A stretch of 64,000 nucleotides of DNA from an uncultured Porticoccus sp. (lineage in GTDB: Bacteria; Pseudomonadota; Gammaproteobacteria; Pseudomonadales; Porticoccaceae): positions 48,031 through 112,030 of the forward strand of contig CAJIZZ010000005.1 in NCBI GenBank assembly GCA_905181945.1. The letters are read 5' to 3'. Both the position numbers and the translations under genes were made by a program. A model generated the notes under the pieces. The model saw only the letters and a list, made by a program, of their open reading frames with translations. It ran no database searches and had not been told where the DNA came from. Below are positions 1 to 9,250 of this stretch, one piece after another. Each line of letters opens with the position of its first letter. Position 1 is the first letter of the stretch.

Positions 1-1125
1 GCAGATTTTGTGAACGCTTACGTAATAGGCAGTGTGGGCCACACGGCTGCAATAACAGGAGCTTGCGCATCTTTTCTTTATGTTTTGCAGGCAGCAATTC
101 AAGATATCAGAAGCGGGCGAAGAAGGGTGGCGATAGTTGGCAGCGCTGAGGCCGGGTTGACTCCAGAAATCATGGAGGGTTTTACCAGTATGGGCGCTCT
201 AGGCACTGATATTAATCTTTGTAAGTTGGATTCATCGAAAACACCAAATTGGCGAAAAGCTAGCAGACCATTTGGAGAAAATTGTGGATTTACAATTGGT
301 GAGGCTACCCAATACATAGTTCTTATGGATGACGCCCTTGCTATAGATCTTGCGGCAGACGTACATGGTGCTGTTTCTGATGTGTTTATCAATGCAGACG
401 GCATCAAGAGATCTATATCAGCGCCTGGTGCTGGCAATTATGTTTCTTTTTCTAAAGCGGTAGCATCAGCAATTGCAATTGTAGGTGAATCAACCGTTCG
501 CAAACACAGTTTCATTCATGCACACGGCTCTAGTACCCCTGCAAATAGAGTTACAGAATCTAGAATATTTGATCGTGTAGCAGAAGCTTTTTCTATCAAG
601 GATTGGCCTATTACGGCTGCAAAAGCTTTCGTAGGGCACTCTTTGGCAGCAGCTAGTGGCGATCAACTCGCCTTTGCACTGGGGACATTTAAGTACGACA
701 TACTTCCTGGCATTAAAACAGTCGATAAGATTGCTGACGATGTTGCTCAAAAACGCTTGTTTTTCCCTTTACAGGACATGGATCTTGTTAATCGAAAAAT
801 GGATGTAGCATTTGTAAATTCAAAAGGATTTGGTGGTAATAATGCTACAGCAGTAGTCCTTTCTCCGCGCAAAGTGGAGAATATGCTGTCTGCTAGGTAT
901 GGATCAGTGATGGCAGATTACCAAAGCCGTCGAGAAGAAACTCGTCAAGCAGCAAAAAATTATGCCGAAAAAGCAGATAAAGGCAATATTCCAGTTGTCT
1001 ATCGCTTCGGGGAAGCTCTAGTTCAAGAACAAGATATTGATATTTCTTGTGATGGCATACATATGCCTGGGCATAAACAGGACGTAATATTTGATAAATT
1101 AAATCCATGGGCGGACATGGATTGA
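1..1125 (+). CDS. fabY: Beta-ketoacyl-ACP synthase, FabY-like (5' end outside window)
   Basis: The frame is open from base 1, so the gene begins upstream of the window; the GTG at 10 is only an internal codon. The visible part holds the thiolase-fold catalytic residues of a KAS I/II enzyme: the nucleophile Cys in GACAS (codon at 64-66), the first His in HAHGSSTP and the second His in KAFVGHSLAAASG, then the glycine-rich GFGGNNA near the fold's end. About 90 residues of charged C-terminal extension follow, longer than FabB/FabF and like the roughly 630-residue FabY class of Pseudomonas, which starts fatty acid synthesis by condensing an acyl primer with malonyl-ACP. The KAS fold is clear; FabY rather than another long KAS is inference. 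It converges with ubiD. Confidence 0.75.
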   Translation, partial: ADFVNAYVIGSVGHTAAITGACASFLYVLQAAIQDIRSGRRRVAIVGSAEAGLTPEIMEGFTSMGALGTDINLCKLDSSKTPNWRKASRPFGENCGFTIGEATQYIVLMDDALAIDLAADVHGAVSDVFINADGIKRSISAPGAGNYVSFSKAVASAIAIVGESTVRKHSFIHAHGSSTPANRVTESRIFDRVAEAFSIKDWPITAAKAFVGHSLAAASGDQLAFALGTFKYDILPGIKTVDKIADDVAQKRLFFPLQDMDLVNRKMDVAFVNSKGFGGNNATAVVLSPRKVENMLSARYGSVMADYQSRREETRQAAKNYAEKADKGNIPVVYRFGEALVQEQDIDISCDGIHMPGHKQDVIFDKLNPWADMD

Positions 1126-1170
1126 AAGGCATGCAAAGCTAAATCAGTCTATTTTGCGCAGAGAATAAGT

Positions 1171-2646
1171 TTATTTTTCGATGCCTAAGGATTCCCACAG
1201 CCTGTCAATTTTTTCTTTTATTTTGGTATCCATTTCGATTGGTTTCCCCCACTCTCTATCTGTTTCACTCGGCCATTTATTAGTGGCGTCAAACCCTACC
1301 TTTGAGCCCAATCCAGAGACAGGAGAAGCAAAGTCTAAATAATCAATGGGGGTGTTATCAATTATCACCATATCTCGCTTAGGGTCCATTCGAGTTGTAA
1401 TGGCCCATATTACATCACTCCACTCGCGAGGATTCACATCGTCATCTACAACAACTACAAATTTCGTGTACATGAATTGTCGTAAAAAAGACCAAACTCC
1501 CATCATCACTCGCTTGGCGTGGCCAGGATACTTTTTCTTCATCGAAACAACAGCCATGCGATAGGAGCAACCTTCAGGTGGAAGATAAAAATCAATAATT
1601 TCTGGAAATTGTTTTTGTAGAATAGGAACGAATATTTCGTTCAGTGCTACCCCCAGAATGGCTGGCTCGTCAGGAGGTCTGCCAGTATAAGTACTATGAT
1701 AGATCGGGTTTTTGCGATGAGTGATTCTTTCCACCGTAAAAACTGGAAATTGATCCACTTCATTATAGTAGCCAGTATGGTCTCCAAAAGGGCCTTCAGT
1801 CGCCATTTCGTCTGGATAAAGAAAGCCTTCTAGGATAAATTCAGCGCTTGCTGGCACTTGAAGGTCGCTGCCCAAACAGCCCACCACCTTTGTTTTTTCA
1901 CCCCTTAGTAGTCCTGCAAAAGCATATTCTGAGAGAGTATCTGGCACAGGTGTGACTGCACCTAGTATAGTTGCGGGGTCAGCACCTAAAGCTACAGCAA
2001 TTGGGAATGGTTCTCCAGGATGGGCTAGTTGCCAGTCTTGAAAATCAAGCGCCCCTCCTCGATGAGACAACCATCGCATGATTAGTTTATTTTTCCCTAT
2101 TACCTGCTGGCGATAAATACCTAGATTTTGTCTTTCTTTCTCTGGACCTCGGGTGATAACTAGCGGCCAAGTAATCAGTGGCCCCGCATCACCTGGCCAG
2201 CAGGTCTGAATTGGTAGTTTGTTTAAATCAACATCTGCACCTTCAATGATAAAATCTTGGCAGGCAGCTTTTTTTACAACCTGTGCTGGCATGTTTAGAA
2301 TTTGTTTAAACTTATCACGATTTCCCCAGAGGTCTTTTATTCCTTTCGGCGGTTCTGGCTCTTTTAGAAAAGCGAGCAACTCTCCTACTTCTCGCAGGGC
2401 AAGAAGAGTTTCTTTTCCCATGCCCATCGCAACTCTTTCTGGCGTACCAAAAAGATTGCCTAACACAGGAATATCGAATCCTTTGGGATTTTCAAATAAT
2501 AGAGCTGGGCCGCCAGCGCGAAGGGTACGGTCACAAATTTCCGTCATCTCTAGAACAGGATCAACTTCGACTTTAATGCGCTTTAATTCGCCGCGCTTTT
2601 CTAGGAATTTAATAAACTCCCTAAGATCTGAGTGTTTTATTGTCAT
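1171..2646 (-). CDS. ubiD: UbiD, 3-octaprenyl-4-hydroxybenzoate decarboxylase
   Basis: A 491-residue protein, matching the family length (about 490-500). It removes the carboxylate from the prenylated 4-hydroxybenzoate ring in ubiquinone synthesis, using the prenylated-FMN cofactor made by UbiX. Visible family segments include [11 protein letters not shown] (about 158-168), NLGIYRQQV (about 175-182, holding the conserved active-site Arg) and [11 protein letters not shown] (about 284-294, with the acidic residues of the Arg-Glu-Glu catalytic set). The start is an ATG at the rc of 2644-2646. It is divergent from rpe across 166 bp that contain a 9-bp inverted repeat. Another ubiquinone gene, coq7, lies further along. 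Confidence 0.95.
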   Translation of the reverse strand: MTIKHSDLREFIKFLEKRGELKRIKVEVDPVLEMTEICDRTLRAGGPALLFENPKGFDIPVLGNLFGTPERVAMGMGKETLLALREVGELLAFLKEPEPPKGIKDLWGNRDKFKQILNMPAQVVKKAACQDFIIEGADVDLNKLPIQTCWPGDAGPLITWPLVITRGPEKERQNLGIYRQQVIGKNKLIMRWLSHRGGALDFQDWQLAHPGEPFPIAVALGADPATILGAVTPVPDTLSEYAFAGLLRGEKTKVVGCLGSDLQVPASAEFILEGFLYPDEMATEGPFGDHTGYYNEVDQFPVFTVERITHRKNPIYHSTYTGRPPDEPAILGVALNEIFVPILQKQFPEIIDFYLPPEGCSYRMAVVSMKKKYPGHAKRVMMGVWSFLRQFMYTKFVVVVDDDVNPREWSDVIWAITTRMDPKRDMVIIDNTPIDYLDFASPVSGLGSKVGFDATNKWPSETDREWGKPIEMDTKIKEKIDRLWESLGIEK

Positions 2647-2692
2647 GTTAGATAATAGTTAGAAATAGGTATACTCCAAGTGTTACGATAAA

Positions 2693-2720
2693 AACTTGTA
2701 ATTGCAACTTCTTACAAGTT
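2693..2720. repeat. 9-bp perfect inverted repeat between ubiD and rpe
   Basis: AACTTGTAA (2693-2701) and its exact reverse complement TTACAAGTT (2712-2720) are separated by 10 nt. The element sits 46 bp upstream of the ubiD start and 92 bp upstream of rpe, between divergent genes. It could be an operator or an RNA hairpin near either 5' end. No T-run follows it on either strand, so it is not a standard terminator. No regulator can be assigned. Confidence 0.4.
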
Positions 2721-2812
2721 GTTAAGTAAGCTAAAATTGTATCTGAAATTCTAGATCGTAGCGCTAAATAATCGATTTATAAGTATATTCTGAGCTCCAA
2801 AAAGAGAAATAC

Positions 2813-3496
2813 ATGAATAATTTTCTTATAGCACCATCAATCCTGTCCGCAGACTTTGCTCGATTGGGAGAGGAGGTAGAGGCTGTTATTGATGCAGGTG
2901 CTAACCTAGTCCATTTCGATGTAATGGATAATCATTATGTGCCTAATTTGACTATTGGCCCCATGGTTTGCAAGGCGTTGCGTGACCATGGGATAGTAGC
3001 CTCTATTGATGTGCACCTCATGGTTGACCCCGTAGACCAGCTTATTAACAGTTTTTCTGCTGCCGGCGCTAACTGGATAACCTTTCATCCGGAGGCTTCT
3101 CAGGATGTTGATCGCTCCCTGCAACTGATAAGAGATGCAGGATGTAAAGGTGGTTTAGCGTTAAATCCCGAAACGGGGCTTGATGAGATAAAACACTTTT
3201 TAAAAAAAGTGGATATAATTCTACTAATGTCTGTAAACCCTGGCTTTGGGGGACAAAAATTTATTCCAGCGACATTAGGTAAGTTGCGTGAAGCTCGTAC
3301 CCTTATTGATAACAGTGGGCTAGACATTCGCCTGGAGATCGATGGGGGTGTTACCACTAAAAATATTAGAGCAATTGCTGAAGCAGGGGCAGATACTTTT
3401 GTTGCCGGTTCAGCCATCTATGGTTCTGATGATTATCGTCAAGCCATTAATTGTATGCGTGCAGAATTATCCAAATTGGAGTTTGAGCAGTCATGA
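2813..3496 (+). CDS. rpe: Ribulose-phosphate 3-epimerase
   Basis: A 227-residue TIM-barrel enzyme that interconverts ribulose 5-phosphate and xylulose 5-phosphate in the pentose phosphate pathway. Family signatures are present: APSILSADF at the N terminus (7-15), HFDVMD (34-39) with metal-binding His and Asp, DVHLMV (66-71), the phosphate-binding region around NPGFGGQ, and EIDGGV with the second catalytic Asp. The start ATG is preceded by AAAGAGAAA. Its last codon overlaps the trpE start in an ATGA, so trpE translation is probably coupled to it. No Trp-rich leader peptide was seen upstream, so classical trp attenuation is not evident. Confidence 0.96.
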   Translation: MNNFLIAPSILSADFARLGEEVEAVIDAGANLVHFDVMDNHYVPNLTIGPMVCKALRDHGIVASIDVHLMVDPVDQLINSFSAAGANWITFHPEASQDVDRSLQLIRDAGCKGGLALNPETGLDEIKHFLKKVDIILLMSVNPGFGGQKFIPATLGKLREARTLIDNSGLDIRLEIDGGVTTKNIRAIAEAGADTFVAGSAIYGSDDYRQAINCMRAELSKLEFEQS

Positions 3497-4959
3497 CCCC
3501 TGAGCATTTTGCCGAGCTAGCTAAGCAAAATTACAGTCGAATCCCAGTGATACGAGAAGTTCTGGCCGATCTAGAAACACCATTGTCTTGTTATTTAAAG
3601 CTAGCAAGAGGGCCATACTCGTATTTATTTGAATCTGTTCATGGTGGCGAAAAATGGGGGCGTTATTCCCTCATAGGCCTGCCATCAAGTACCATTATAA
3701 AGGTCTTCGGCGATCAATTGGTGATAGAAAAAAATAATCAAATTATAGAATCTAAGACTACGATAGATCCTCTAAGTGATATTGAAGCTTTTCAGTCCAG
3801 ATACCAGATACCTGAGTTACCTGAGTTGCCTCGCTTCACAGGAGGACTTGTAGGTTATTTTAGCTACGATACCGTACGTTATGTTGAGGAAAGATTAAAG
3901 CAATCGGCACCCAAAGATGATTTAGGCAATCCAGATATCTTATTGATGGTGTCTGATGAAGTGGTAATTTTTGATAATCTGCTGGGAAAACTAATTTTTG
4001 TTGTTCACCAGGATGCTTGTGATATAAACGCCTGGGGTAAGGCCCAGCAACGACTAGATGAGCTTGAAGCTAAACTCAAAAATTCTGTTCCGGATCTGCC
4101 ATCATTGAACTTAGATAGTAAAGAACAAAGTGAATCTGCTTTTGTGTCTAGTTTTGGCGAAGAGAATTTTCTGGAAGCAGTCAGCAAGATAAAAGACTAC
4201 GTGTTAGCCGGCGATGCAATGCAGGTTGTTCCATCGCAGCGGTTATCTCTAGACTTTAATGCCGAACCCTTGAATCTTTATAGGGCATTACGCTGCCTTA
4301 ATCCATCCCCTTATATGTACTTTCTGGATCTAGACTCCTTTCATATAGCAGGGTCATCGCCAGAAATTTTAGCTCGTCTAGAGGATGGAGCGGTAACAGT
4401 GAGACCTATCGCCGGAACTCGTCGTCGCGGACACACCTCCGAGGAAGACCTATCCCTAGAAAAAGAGCTGCTAAGTGACCCCAAAGAAATTGCAGAGCAT
4501 TTGATGCTCATTGATTTGGGTCGCAACGATGTGGGAAGAGTTGCCCAAATAGGAACAGTAGAAGTCACTGATCAGATGCTAGTAGAGCGTTATTCGCATG
4601 TTATGCACATTACATCTAATGTGACTGGTCAGGTGAAGCCAGGCACTACGGCTATGGACGTGCTGCGAGCAACGTTACCGGCTGGTACTTTGAGCGGAGC
4701 TCCAAAAATTCGTGCTATGGAAATAATTGACGAGCTTGAGCCAGTGAAGCGCGGGGTGTATGGGGGAGCTGTAGGCTATATTGGCTGGAATGGCAATATG
4801 GATACTGCTATTGCCATCAGAACCGCAGTAATTAAAGACGGTAAGCTTTATGTGCAAGCTGGCGCCGGAGTAGTAGCAGATTCGGTTCCAGAACTGGAAT
4901 GGAAAGAAACTATAAATAAAGCACGCGCTATTTTTCGTGCTGTTGATTTAGTCGTCTAA
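3493..4959 (+). CDS. trpE: Anthranilate synthase component I
   Basis: A 488-residue chorismate-binding enzyme that, with TrpG, makes anthranilate from chorismate and glutamine-derived ammonia. The C-terminal half carries the family blocks [18 protein letters not shown], the [10 protein letters not shown] catalytic segment and [15 protein letters not shown]. Near the N terminus [17 protein letters not shown] corresponds to the LLES tryptophan-feedback region of other TrpE proteins, so allosteric inhibition by tryptophan is likely. It starts in an ATGA overlap with rpe and is followed 12 nt later by trpG. Confidence 0.97.
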   Translation: MTPEHFAELAKQNYSRIPVIREVLADLETPLSCYLKLARGPYSYLFESVHGGEKWGRYSLIGLPSSTIIKVFGDQLVIEKNNQIIESKTTIDPLSDIEAFQSRYQIPELPELPRFTGGLVGYFSYDTVRYVEERLKQSAPKDDLGNPDILLMVSDEVVIFDNLLGKLIFVVHQDACDINAWGKAQQRLDELEAKLKNSVPDLPSLNLDSKEQSESAFVSSFGEENFLEAVSKIKDYVLAGDAMQVVPSQRLSLDFNAEPLNLYRALRCLNPSPYMYFLDLDSFHIAGSSPEILARLEDGAVTVRPIAGTRRRGHTSEEDLSLEKELLSDPKEIAEHLMLIDLGRNDVGRVAQIGTVEVTDQMLVERYSHVMHITSNVTGQVKPGTTAMDVLRATLPAGTLSGAPKIRAMEIIDELEPVKRGVYGGAVGYIGWNGNMDTAIAIRTAVIKDGKLYVQAGAGVVADSVPELEWKETINKARAIFRAVDLVV

Positions 4960-4971
4960 GGCACCCTGGCT

Positions 4972-5550
4972 ATGATTTTAATGATTGACAATTATGATTC
5001 GTTTACCTATAACGTAGTGCAGTACTTGGGAGAACTCAAGGCTGAGGTGCGCGTCATCCGTAATGATGAGCTGACATTAGACCAAATCCAATCAATAGCC
5101 CCAGAAAAAATTGTTATCTCCCCTGGACCATGTACCCCTAACGAAGCAGGCATTTCTGTTGCGGCGATTGAACATTTTTCTGGAAAAATCCCTATCCTAG
5201 GCATTTGTCTGGGCCATCAAAGTATTGGCCAAGCTTTTGGTGGAAAAATTATACGAGCCAGAAATGTAATGCATGGGAAAACGTCCTTTATTTATCATAA
5301 CAACAAGGGAGTATTTAAAGGCTTGCCCAATCCTTTTGAGGCAACTCGCTATCATTCCTTAATTGTCGAAAGGGAAAGTTTGCCGCGTTGTCTTGAAGAG
5401 ACTGCCTGGACTAAAAAATCGACAGGAGAGATTGATGAAATTATGGGTTTTCGTCACCGCGATTTTGCAGTAGAAGGCGTACAATTCCATCCAGAATCGA
5501 TTCTTACTGAAAATGGGCACGACTTGCTCGAAAATTTTTTGAAAAACTAA
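4972..5550 (+). CDS. trpG: Anthranilate synthase glutamine amidotransferase component
   Basis: A 192-residue class I glutamine amidotransferase that supplies ammonia to TrpE. The catalytic triad is visible: nucleophile Cys79 in GICLGHQ, and His173 and Glu175 in VQFHPES. The oxyanion strand SPGPC lies at about 50-54. The length is that of a stand-alone TrpG; it is not fused to TrpD as in enteric bacteria. A PabA role shared with folate synthesis is common for this family and cannot be excluded, but the position between trpE and trpD favours TrpG. Confidence 0.95.
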   Translation: MILMIDNYDSFTYNVVQYLGELKAEVRVIRNDELTLDQIQSIAPEKIVISPGPCTPNEAGISVAAIEHFSGKIPILGICLGHQSIGQAFGGKIIRARNVMHGKTSFIYHNNKGVFKGLPNPFEATRYHSLIVERESLPRCLEETAWTKKSTGEIDEIMGFRHRDFAVEGVQFHPESILTENGHDLLENFLKN

Positions 5551-5558
5551 AAAAGGCT

Positions 5559-6596
5559 ATGATGGACATTCAGCAGGCAATTAACAAAATTTTGAATGGC
5601 CATAATCTTTCGATCAGTGACATGCGTGAAGCAATGATGCAGATTATGACGGGAAAAGCTACCGATGCTCAGATAGGTGGATTTTTGATCGGACTGCGCA
5701 TGAAGGGTGAAACGGTCGAAGAGATTACTGGTGCGGCCCAAATAATGCGTGAACTATCAGTGCCATTACACTTAACAAATGAGCATTTGGTGGATATCGT
5801 TGGAACAGGTGGCGATAGCGCAGGGATCTTTAATGTGTCTACAGCAAGTATTTTTGTTGCGGCAGCAGCAGGTGCGAACATTGCCAAACATGGCAATAGA
5901 GGGGTTAGTAGCAGCAGTGGTAGCGCAGATTTGCTAGAGTATGCGGGGGTAAATTTAGATTTATCAGCAGAACAGATAGGCCTTTGCGTAGAAGAGGTTG
6001 GGGTTGGTTTTATGTTTGCCATTAATCATCATGGCGCAATGAAGCATGCTGTTGGTGCACGCAAAGAGCTTGGCGTACGTACTATTTTTAATCTGCTGGG
6101 TCCGCTCACCAATCCAGCCAAAGTTCCCAATATGCTGCTGGGCGTTTATGATCGCAAATGGTTAATCCCGCTTGCAGAAGTAATGAGGGCACTAGGCTGC
6201 GAACATGTACTTGTTGTTCATTCTCAGGATGGATTGGACGAGATTAGTATTTCGTCTGATACCTGGATTGTAGAACTCAAAGACGGCGAAATTAGCGAAT
6301 ACACTTTAATGCCAGAAGATTTTGGAATGAGCAAAGGTAATCTTGACGACCTGAAGATTTCTGATGCAAAAGAAAGCTTGGATTTGATAAAGTTAGCGCT
6401 GTCTAAGCAGCGCGTCTTTTCTTCTAAGGTTGAGTCTGCATCTGATATAATTGCGTTAAATGCTGGAGCAGCACTTTATGTTTCCGGCGTCGCGAATAAT
6501 TTAGCAGAAGGTGTTATTTTAGCGCAAGACGCTATTGGTAGTGGCTTAGCTAAGGAAAAAATTTCTGAGCTTGCTGCGTTTACTCGTTGTTTTTAG
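5559..6596 (+). CDS. trpD: Anthranilate phosphoribosyltransferase
   Basis: A 345-residue enzyme that attaches the phosphoribosyl group of PRPP to anthranilate. The PRPP-binding motif GTGGD is at 82-86 and KHGNR with the following serine-rich loop ([13 protein letters not shown]) at about 110-125. [10 protein letters not shown], also diagnostic of TrpD, is near residue 180. Two adjacent ATG codons (5559 and 5562) can serve as the start. It lies 8 nt after trpG; trpC follows within 40 nt. Confidence 0.96.
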   Translation: MMDIQQAINKILNGHNLSISDMREAMMQIMTGKATDAQIGGFLIGLRMKGETVEEITGAAQIMRELSVPLHLTNEHLVDIVGTGGDSAGIFNVSTASIFVAAAAGANIAKHGNRGVSSSSGSADLLEYAGVNLDLSAEQIGLCVEEVGVGFMFAINHHGAMKHAVGARKELGVRTIFNLLGPLTNPAKVPNMLLGVYDRKWLIPLAEVMRALGCEHVLVVHSQDGLDEISISSDTWIVELKDGEISEYTLMPEDFGMSKGNLDDLKISDAKESLDLIKLALSKQRVFSSKVESASDIIALNAGAALYVSGVANNLAEGVILAQDAIGSGLAKEKISELAAFTRCF

Positions 6597-6631
6597 GCAA
6601 GAAAAATATTACAAATCGTAGTCAAAATATC

Positions 6632-7447
6632 ATGGATGCAGCATTGGATACTCCAACAGTTTTAAAAAAAATTCTAACTAAAAAGATAGCAGAGGTCGCT
6701 AGTCGACGGCGAAATGTGTCGCTGGCCGAGTTAGAGCAGCAATGTTGCGGAGAGCTAAAAAACAGAGAAGTAAGAAGTTTTTCAGGCGCCCTTTCTGCAA
6801 AAATAAATACAGGAGTATCTGCAGTTATTGCCGAAATTAAAAAGGCATCACCTAGCAAAGGGGTGATCAGAGAAAATTTTGACCCTGAAAAAATTGCTAT
6901 AAGTTATCAGAAAGGCGGCGCAGCTTGCTTGTCTGTTTTGACGGAAAGTGCTTTTTTCCAAGGCTCAGATGATTATTTAAAAATAGCCAGAAACGCCACC
7001 TGTTTGCCAGTTTTAAGAAAGGATTTCATAGTTGATCCTTATCAAGTCTATGAGTCTTATGCGCTAGGCGCAGATTGTATTTTATTGATTGTTGCAGCTT
7101 TGAGCCAGATAGACATAGAGGAGCTGCATGGAGTTGCCCGACAGCTTGGCCTGGATGTGTTGATGGAGGTTCACAATGAAGAAGAGCTTGATAGAGCCCT
7201 GTTGATTGATAATCCAATGATTGGAATCAATAATCGTAATCTGCATACTTTTGAAACAAGTCTTGATACAACTATTCAGCTCTTGAATAAGATTCCAAAA
7301 AATAGAATTATTATTACTGAAAGCGGCATACTCAATTCAGACGATGTTGCCACCATGAAAGATCATGATGTAAATGCTTTTTTGGTGGGTGAAACATTTA
7401 TGCGTGCAGATGATCCAGGATTAAAATTATCTGAAATGTTTATGTAG
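6632..7447 (+). CDS. trpC: Indole-3-glycerol phosphate synthase
   Basis: A TIM-barrel decarboxylating cyclase that forms indole-3-glycerol phosphate. I chose the ATG at 6632 (271 residues, [15 protein letters not shown]), because homologues begin with a PTVLxKIL sequence; the longest frame opens at a TTG at 6587 inside trpD and would add 15 unmatched residues. Signatures are [27 protein letters not shown] (catalytic Lys), [17 protein letters not shown] and ITESGI. It is monofunctional, not fused to TrpF as in enterics. trpF, trpB and trpA are not in the window. Confidence 0.95.
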   Translation: MDAALDTPTVLKKILTKKIAEVASRRRNVSLAELEQQCCGELKNREVRSFSGALSAKINTGVSAVIAEIKKASPSKGVIRENFDPEKIAISYQKGGAACLSVLTESAFFQGSDDYLKIARNATCLPVLRKDFIVDPYQVYESYALGADCILLIVAALSQIDIEELHGVARQLGLDVLMEVHNEEELDRALLIDNPMIGINNRNLHTFETSLDTTIQLLNKIPKNRIIITESGILNSDDVATMKDHDVNAFLVGETFMRADDPGLKLSEMFM

Positions 7448-7512
7448 ACTAGGATTTTTAGCTTAGCTATAAGTACATGAATTTTTTAAATTTCTTGAGG
7501 CCTTTTATTTTT

Positions 7513-7938
7513 ATGAAAGCAAAGATTACATGGGGTGGAGAGGTTAAATTTATAGCCGAGTCTGAGTCTGGACACAGGATTATCATGGATGGTCCTCCAG
7601 ATTATGGCGGTGGAAATGCAGGACCTCGACCTATGGAGATGATGCTGATGGGGATGGGAGGTTGCTCAGCTTTTGATGTGGTTCATATTTTGCAGAAAAG
7701 CCATCAAAGCGTAGCGACTTGCGTGGCAGAAATTACTGCAGTCAGAGCCAAAGAGGTTCCTGCAGTATTTACTAAAATACATCTACATTTTCTGGTGTCA
7801 GGCGACAATCTAAAAGAAAGCATAGTGCGTAACGCAGTTAAGCTGTCCGCTGAAAAATATTGCTCCGCTTCTATTATGCTCACCAAGGGTGGCGTCGAGG
7901 TTACTCACACATTCGAGATTAATAGCCCTAAAGTCTGA
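7513..7938 (+). CDS. OsmC-family redox protein (YhfA type)
   Basis: A small OsmC/Ohr-fold protein. The preferred ATG at 7513 gives 141 residues beginning MKAKITWGG, as homologues do; a longer frame from 7477 adds 12 hydrophobic residues. Two conserved cysteines, Cys51 in GGCSAFD and Cys117 in EKYCSAS, correspond to the peroxidatic/resolving pair of the OsmC superfamily. The PRPMEMMLMGMGGC segment is typical of the YhfA subgroup, whose physiological substrate is not well defined. It follows trpC as in Pseudomonas, where vfr (crp) comes next; here there is no crp gene beside it. Confidence 0.85.
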   Translation: MKAKITWGGEVKFIAESESGHRIIMDGPPDYGGGNAGPRPMEMMLMGMGGCSAFDVVHILQKSHQSVATCVAEITAVRAKEVPAVFTKIHLHFLVSGDNLKESIVRNAVKLSAEKYCSASIMLTKGGVEVTHTFEINSPKV

Positions 7939-7957
7939 TTGTCAAAAATTAGCAATT

Positions 7958-7981
7958 AAAAAAAGGCAGCTTACGCCGCCT
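7958..7981 (-). terminator. Terminator-like hairpin oriented for the minus strand
   Basis: An imperfect hairpin (7964-7981) pairs AGGC with GCCT and GC with GC around a TTAC loop, with one internal mismatch. On the plus strand it is preceded by seven A residues (7958-7964), so on the minus strand the hairpin is followed by a T-run. It would stop leftward transcription entering osmC, although no leftward gene is seen to its right. On the plus strand the tract after it is ATAAAAG, so it is a poor terminator for osmC. Confidence 0.35.
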
Positions 7982-8088
7982 ATAAAAGAATACTGAGGGA
8001 GAAGAACAAACAAGATTTTCAATTTGGTGGAATCGGTCCTGGAAAGCGATTCAATAATCTACTCATCAACAAAATAAATATACAGCAC

Positions 8089-8117
8089 TTGACACACATT
8101 CTTAAAATGTATATATA
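8089..8117 (+). promoter_or_regulatory. Strong sigma70-type promoter upstream of the lysR leader
   Basis: A perfect -35 hexamer TTGACA (8089-8094) is followed after 17 bp by TATATA (8112-8117); TATATT also occurs at 8114-8119. Transcription would begin near 8124 and leave a leader of about 145 nt before the LysR gene. The stretch 7939-8269 is otherwise non-coding apart from the possible small ORF at 8152. Confidence 0.6.
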
Positions 8118-8123
8118 TTATGT

Positions 8124-8246
8124 TATCTATAATTTTTAGGAATAACAATTAATGGGTTACTCTATAGATATAGAGTGCGCCTACCATGCTTATATAATGC
8201 TGTTGCCAGCATTCATCTGCTGCTATCTAAGATGGCAGTTTACCTC
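8124..8246 (+). ncRNA. Candidate structured leader RNA or small RNA before lysR
   Basis: Downstream of the promoter the transcript contains three inverted repeats in a row: CTCTATA/TATAGAG (8160-8166 and 8169-8175, 2-nt spacer), AATGCTG/CAGCATT (8196-8202 and 8207-8213, loop TTGC), and CTGCTATC/GATGGCAG (8220-8227 and 8231-8238, loop TAA, one G-T pair). The last is followed by TTTACCTCTTT, a weak U-rich tract that could end a short RNA or act as an attenuator. Boundaries are inferred from the promoter and last hairpin. It could equally be an ordinary 5' UTR. Confidence 0.35.
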
Positions 8247-8310
8247 TTTAGTGCTATCTAGTTTGGAGTATGATCTTGGATGCAAAACTGTTATCTCGCG
8301 TAGACCTTAA
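8152..8310 (+). CDS. Possible 52-codon leader ORF overlapping the lysR start
   Basis: An ATG at 8152 opens a 52-codon frame ending at TAA 8308-8310, overlapping the first 41 nt of the LysR gene in another frame. An AGGA (8138-8141) lies 10 nt upstream, which is a rather long spacing. The predicted peptide has a hydrophobic, cysteine-containing middle (AYIMLLPAFICCYL) and no recognised family. Two predicted hairpins lie inside it. It may be spurious; if translated it could couple or block LysR translation. Confidence 0.2.
   Translation: MGYSIDIECAYHAYIMLLPAFICCYLRWQFTSLVLSSLEYDLGCKTVISRRP
8160..8175. promoter_or_regulatory. 16-bp palindrome, possible operator
   Basis: CTCTATA and TATAGAG form a perfect 7+7 bp palindrome with a GA centre, about 36 bp downstream of the inferred transcription start of the lysR leader. 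Its place and symmetry suit autoregulation by the adjacent LysR protein or binding of another dimeric regulator. No binding family can be named from the sequence. Confidence 0.3.
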
Positions 8311-9229
8311 TTTATTAGTAGCACTACAGCGACTCTTAGAGGAAGAGAGTGTGACTAAGGCTGCCGAAAGGCTGTTTATCACACAACCGGCTATGAGCAA
8401 AACATTACAACGTTTGCGAGAAACATTTAATGATCCCTTGTTTGTCAGATGTGGGCGAGGATTGTCTCCTACCCCAAGAGCGATCGAGCTAAAAAAACAA
8501 TTGCCAGCAGTTTTAGCAGCTATAGCAACCATGATGCTAAAAGAAGAGTTTGATCCCCTAACCTTTGAGGGAGAGATATTTATTATGGCTGCTGAATTTA
8601 TTGCCGTTCAAGTGATGCCAGCCTTAACTCAAAAGCTAGTTAAGGAGGCACCGTTAATGACCATCCGGCTGGTGGGTGAAGACTCTAACACCAAGGTATC
8701 AGGCCTAGAAAAAGGTGATTTGGATTTTGCTATTGAAATTGCACGCCCATACACTGAAGACTACCACGAGACCTCGCTAGGGAGTTTTACGCCGGCTGTA
8801 TGGATGAACACTGGGCACCCTTTGGCAGAGAAAAGGCAGCTTAAACTGAATGAAATGCTAAATTACCCCTTTGTTCAGTATGCCCTGCTTCGGTCACCAT
8901 CTGGCGATACGGCCCAACAAACACGCTTTGACTCACAATTAAAAGAGAAAGGTCTGAAGCGAAAAAAAGCAATGGTAACCGATCAGCTGATGACCGCCTT
9001 AAATGTTTTGCGGGTAACAGATTGCTTGATGATGGGGACTATGCATGATTTAAAAAGCGATGGCGCTACTTATGGAATTGTCCGTAAGGCCTATCCAAAA
9101 GAATTAGACTTTGATAACTCTGTACCAATAGTGTTAGTACAGCATTCTAGGAGCGTTAAGTCTGCAGCACATGACTGGATTAAACAGAAAATTATAGAAG
9201 TGGTTTGCCCACTATTAACCGCTAAATAA
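8270..9229 (+). CDS. LysR-family transcriptional regulator
   Basis: A 319-residue regulator. The N-terminal winged helix-turn-helix (about residues 12-70) is the classic form: LNLLVALQRLLEEESVTKAA then TQPAMSKTLQRLRE, followed by DPLFVR. A periplasmic-binding-protein-like effector domain fills the rest; LDFAIEI and the NTGHPLA segment resemble the NodD/LeuO/PcpR-like branch. The ATG at 8270 has TGGAG 4 nt upstream. It is separated from osmC by 331 bp with its own promoter, so the two are probably not one operon. The effector and targets are unknown. Confidence 0.88.
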   Translation: MILDAKLLSRVDLNLLVALQRLLEEESVTKAAERLFITQPAMSKTLQRLRETFNDPLFVRCGRGLSPTPRAIELKKQLPAVLAAIATMMLKEEFDPLTFEGEIFIMAAEFIAVQVMPALTQKLVKEAPLMTIRLVGEDSNTKVSGLEKGDLDFAIEIARPYTEDYHETSLGSFTPAVWMNTGHPLAEKRQLKLNEMLNYPFVQYALLRSPSGDTAQQTRFDSQLKEKGLKRKKAMVTDQLMTALNVLRVTDCLMMGTMHDLKSDGATYGIVRKAYPKELDFDNSVPIVLVQHSRSVKSAAHDWIKQKIIEVVCPLLTAK

Positions 9230-9250
9230 CGTAAAGATAAATCTAGACTC

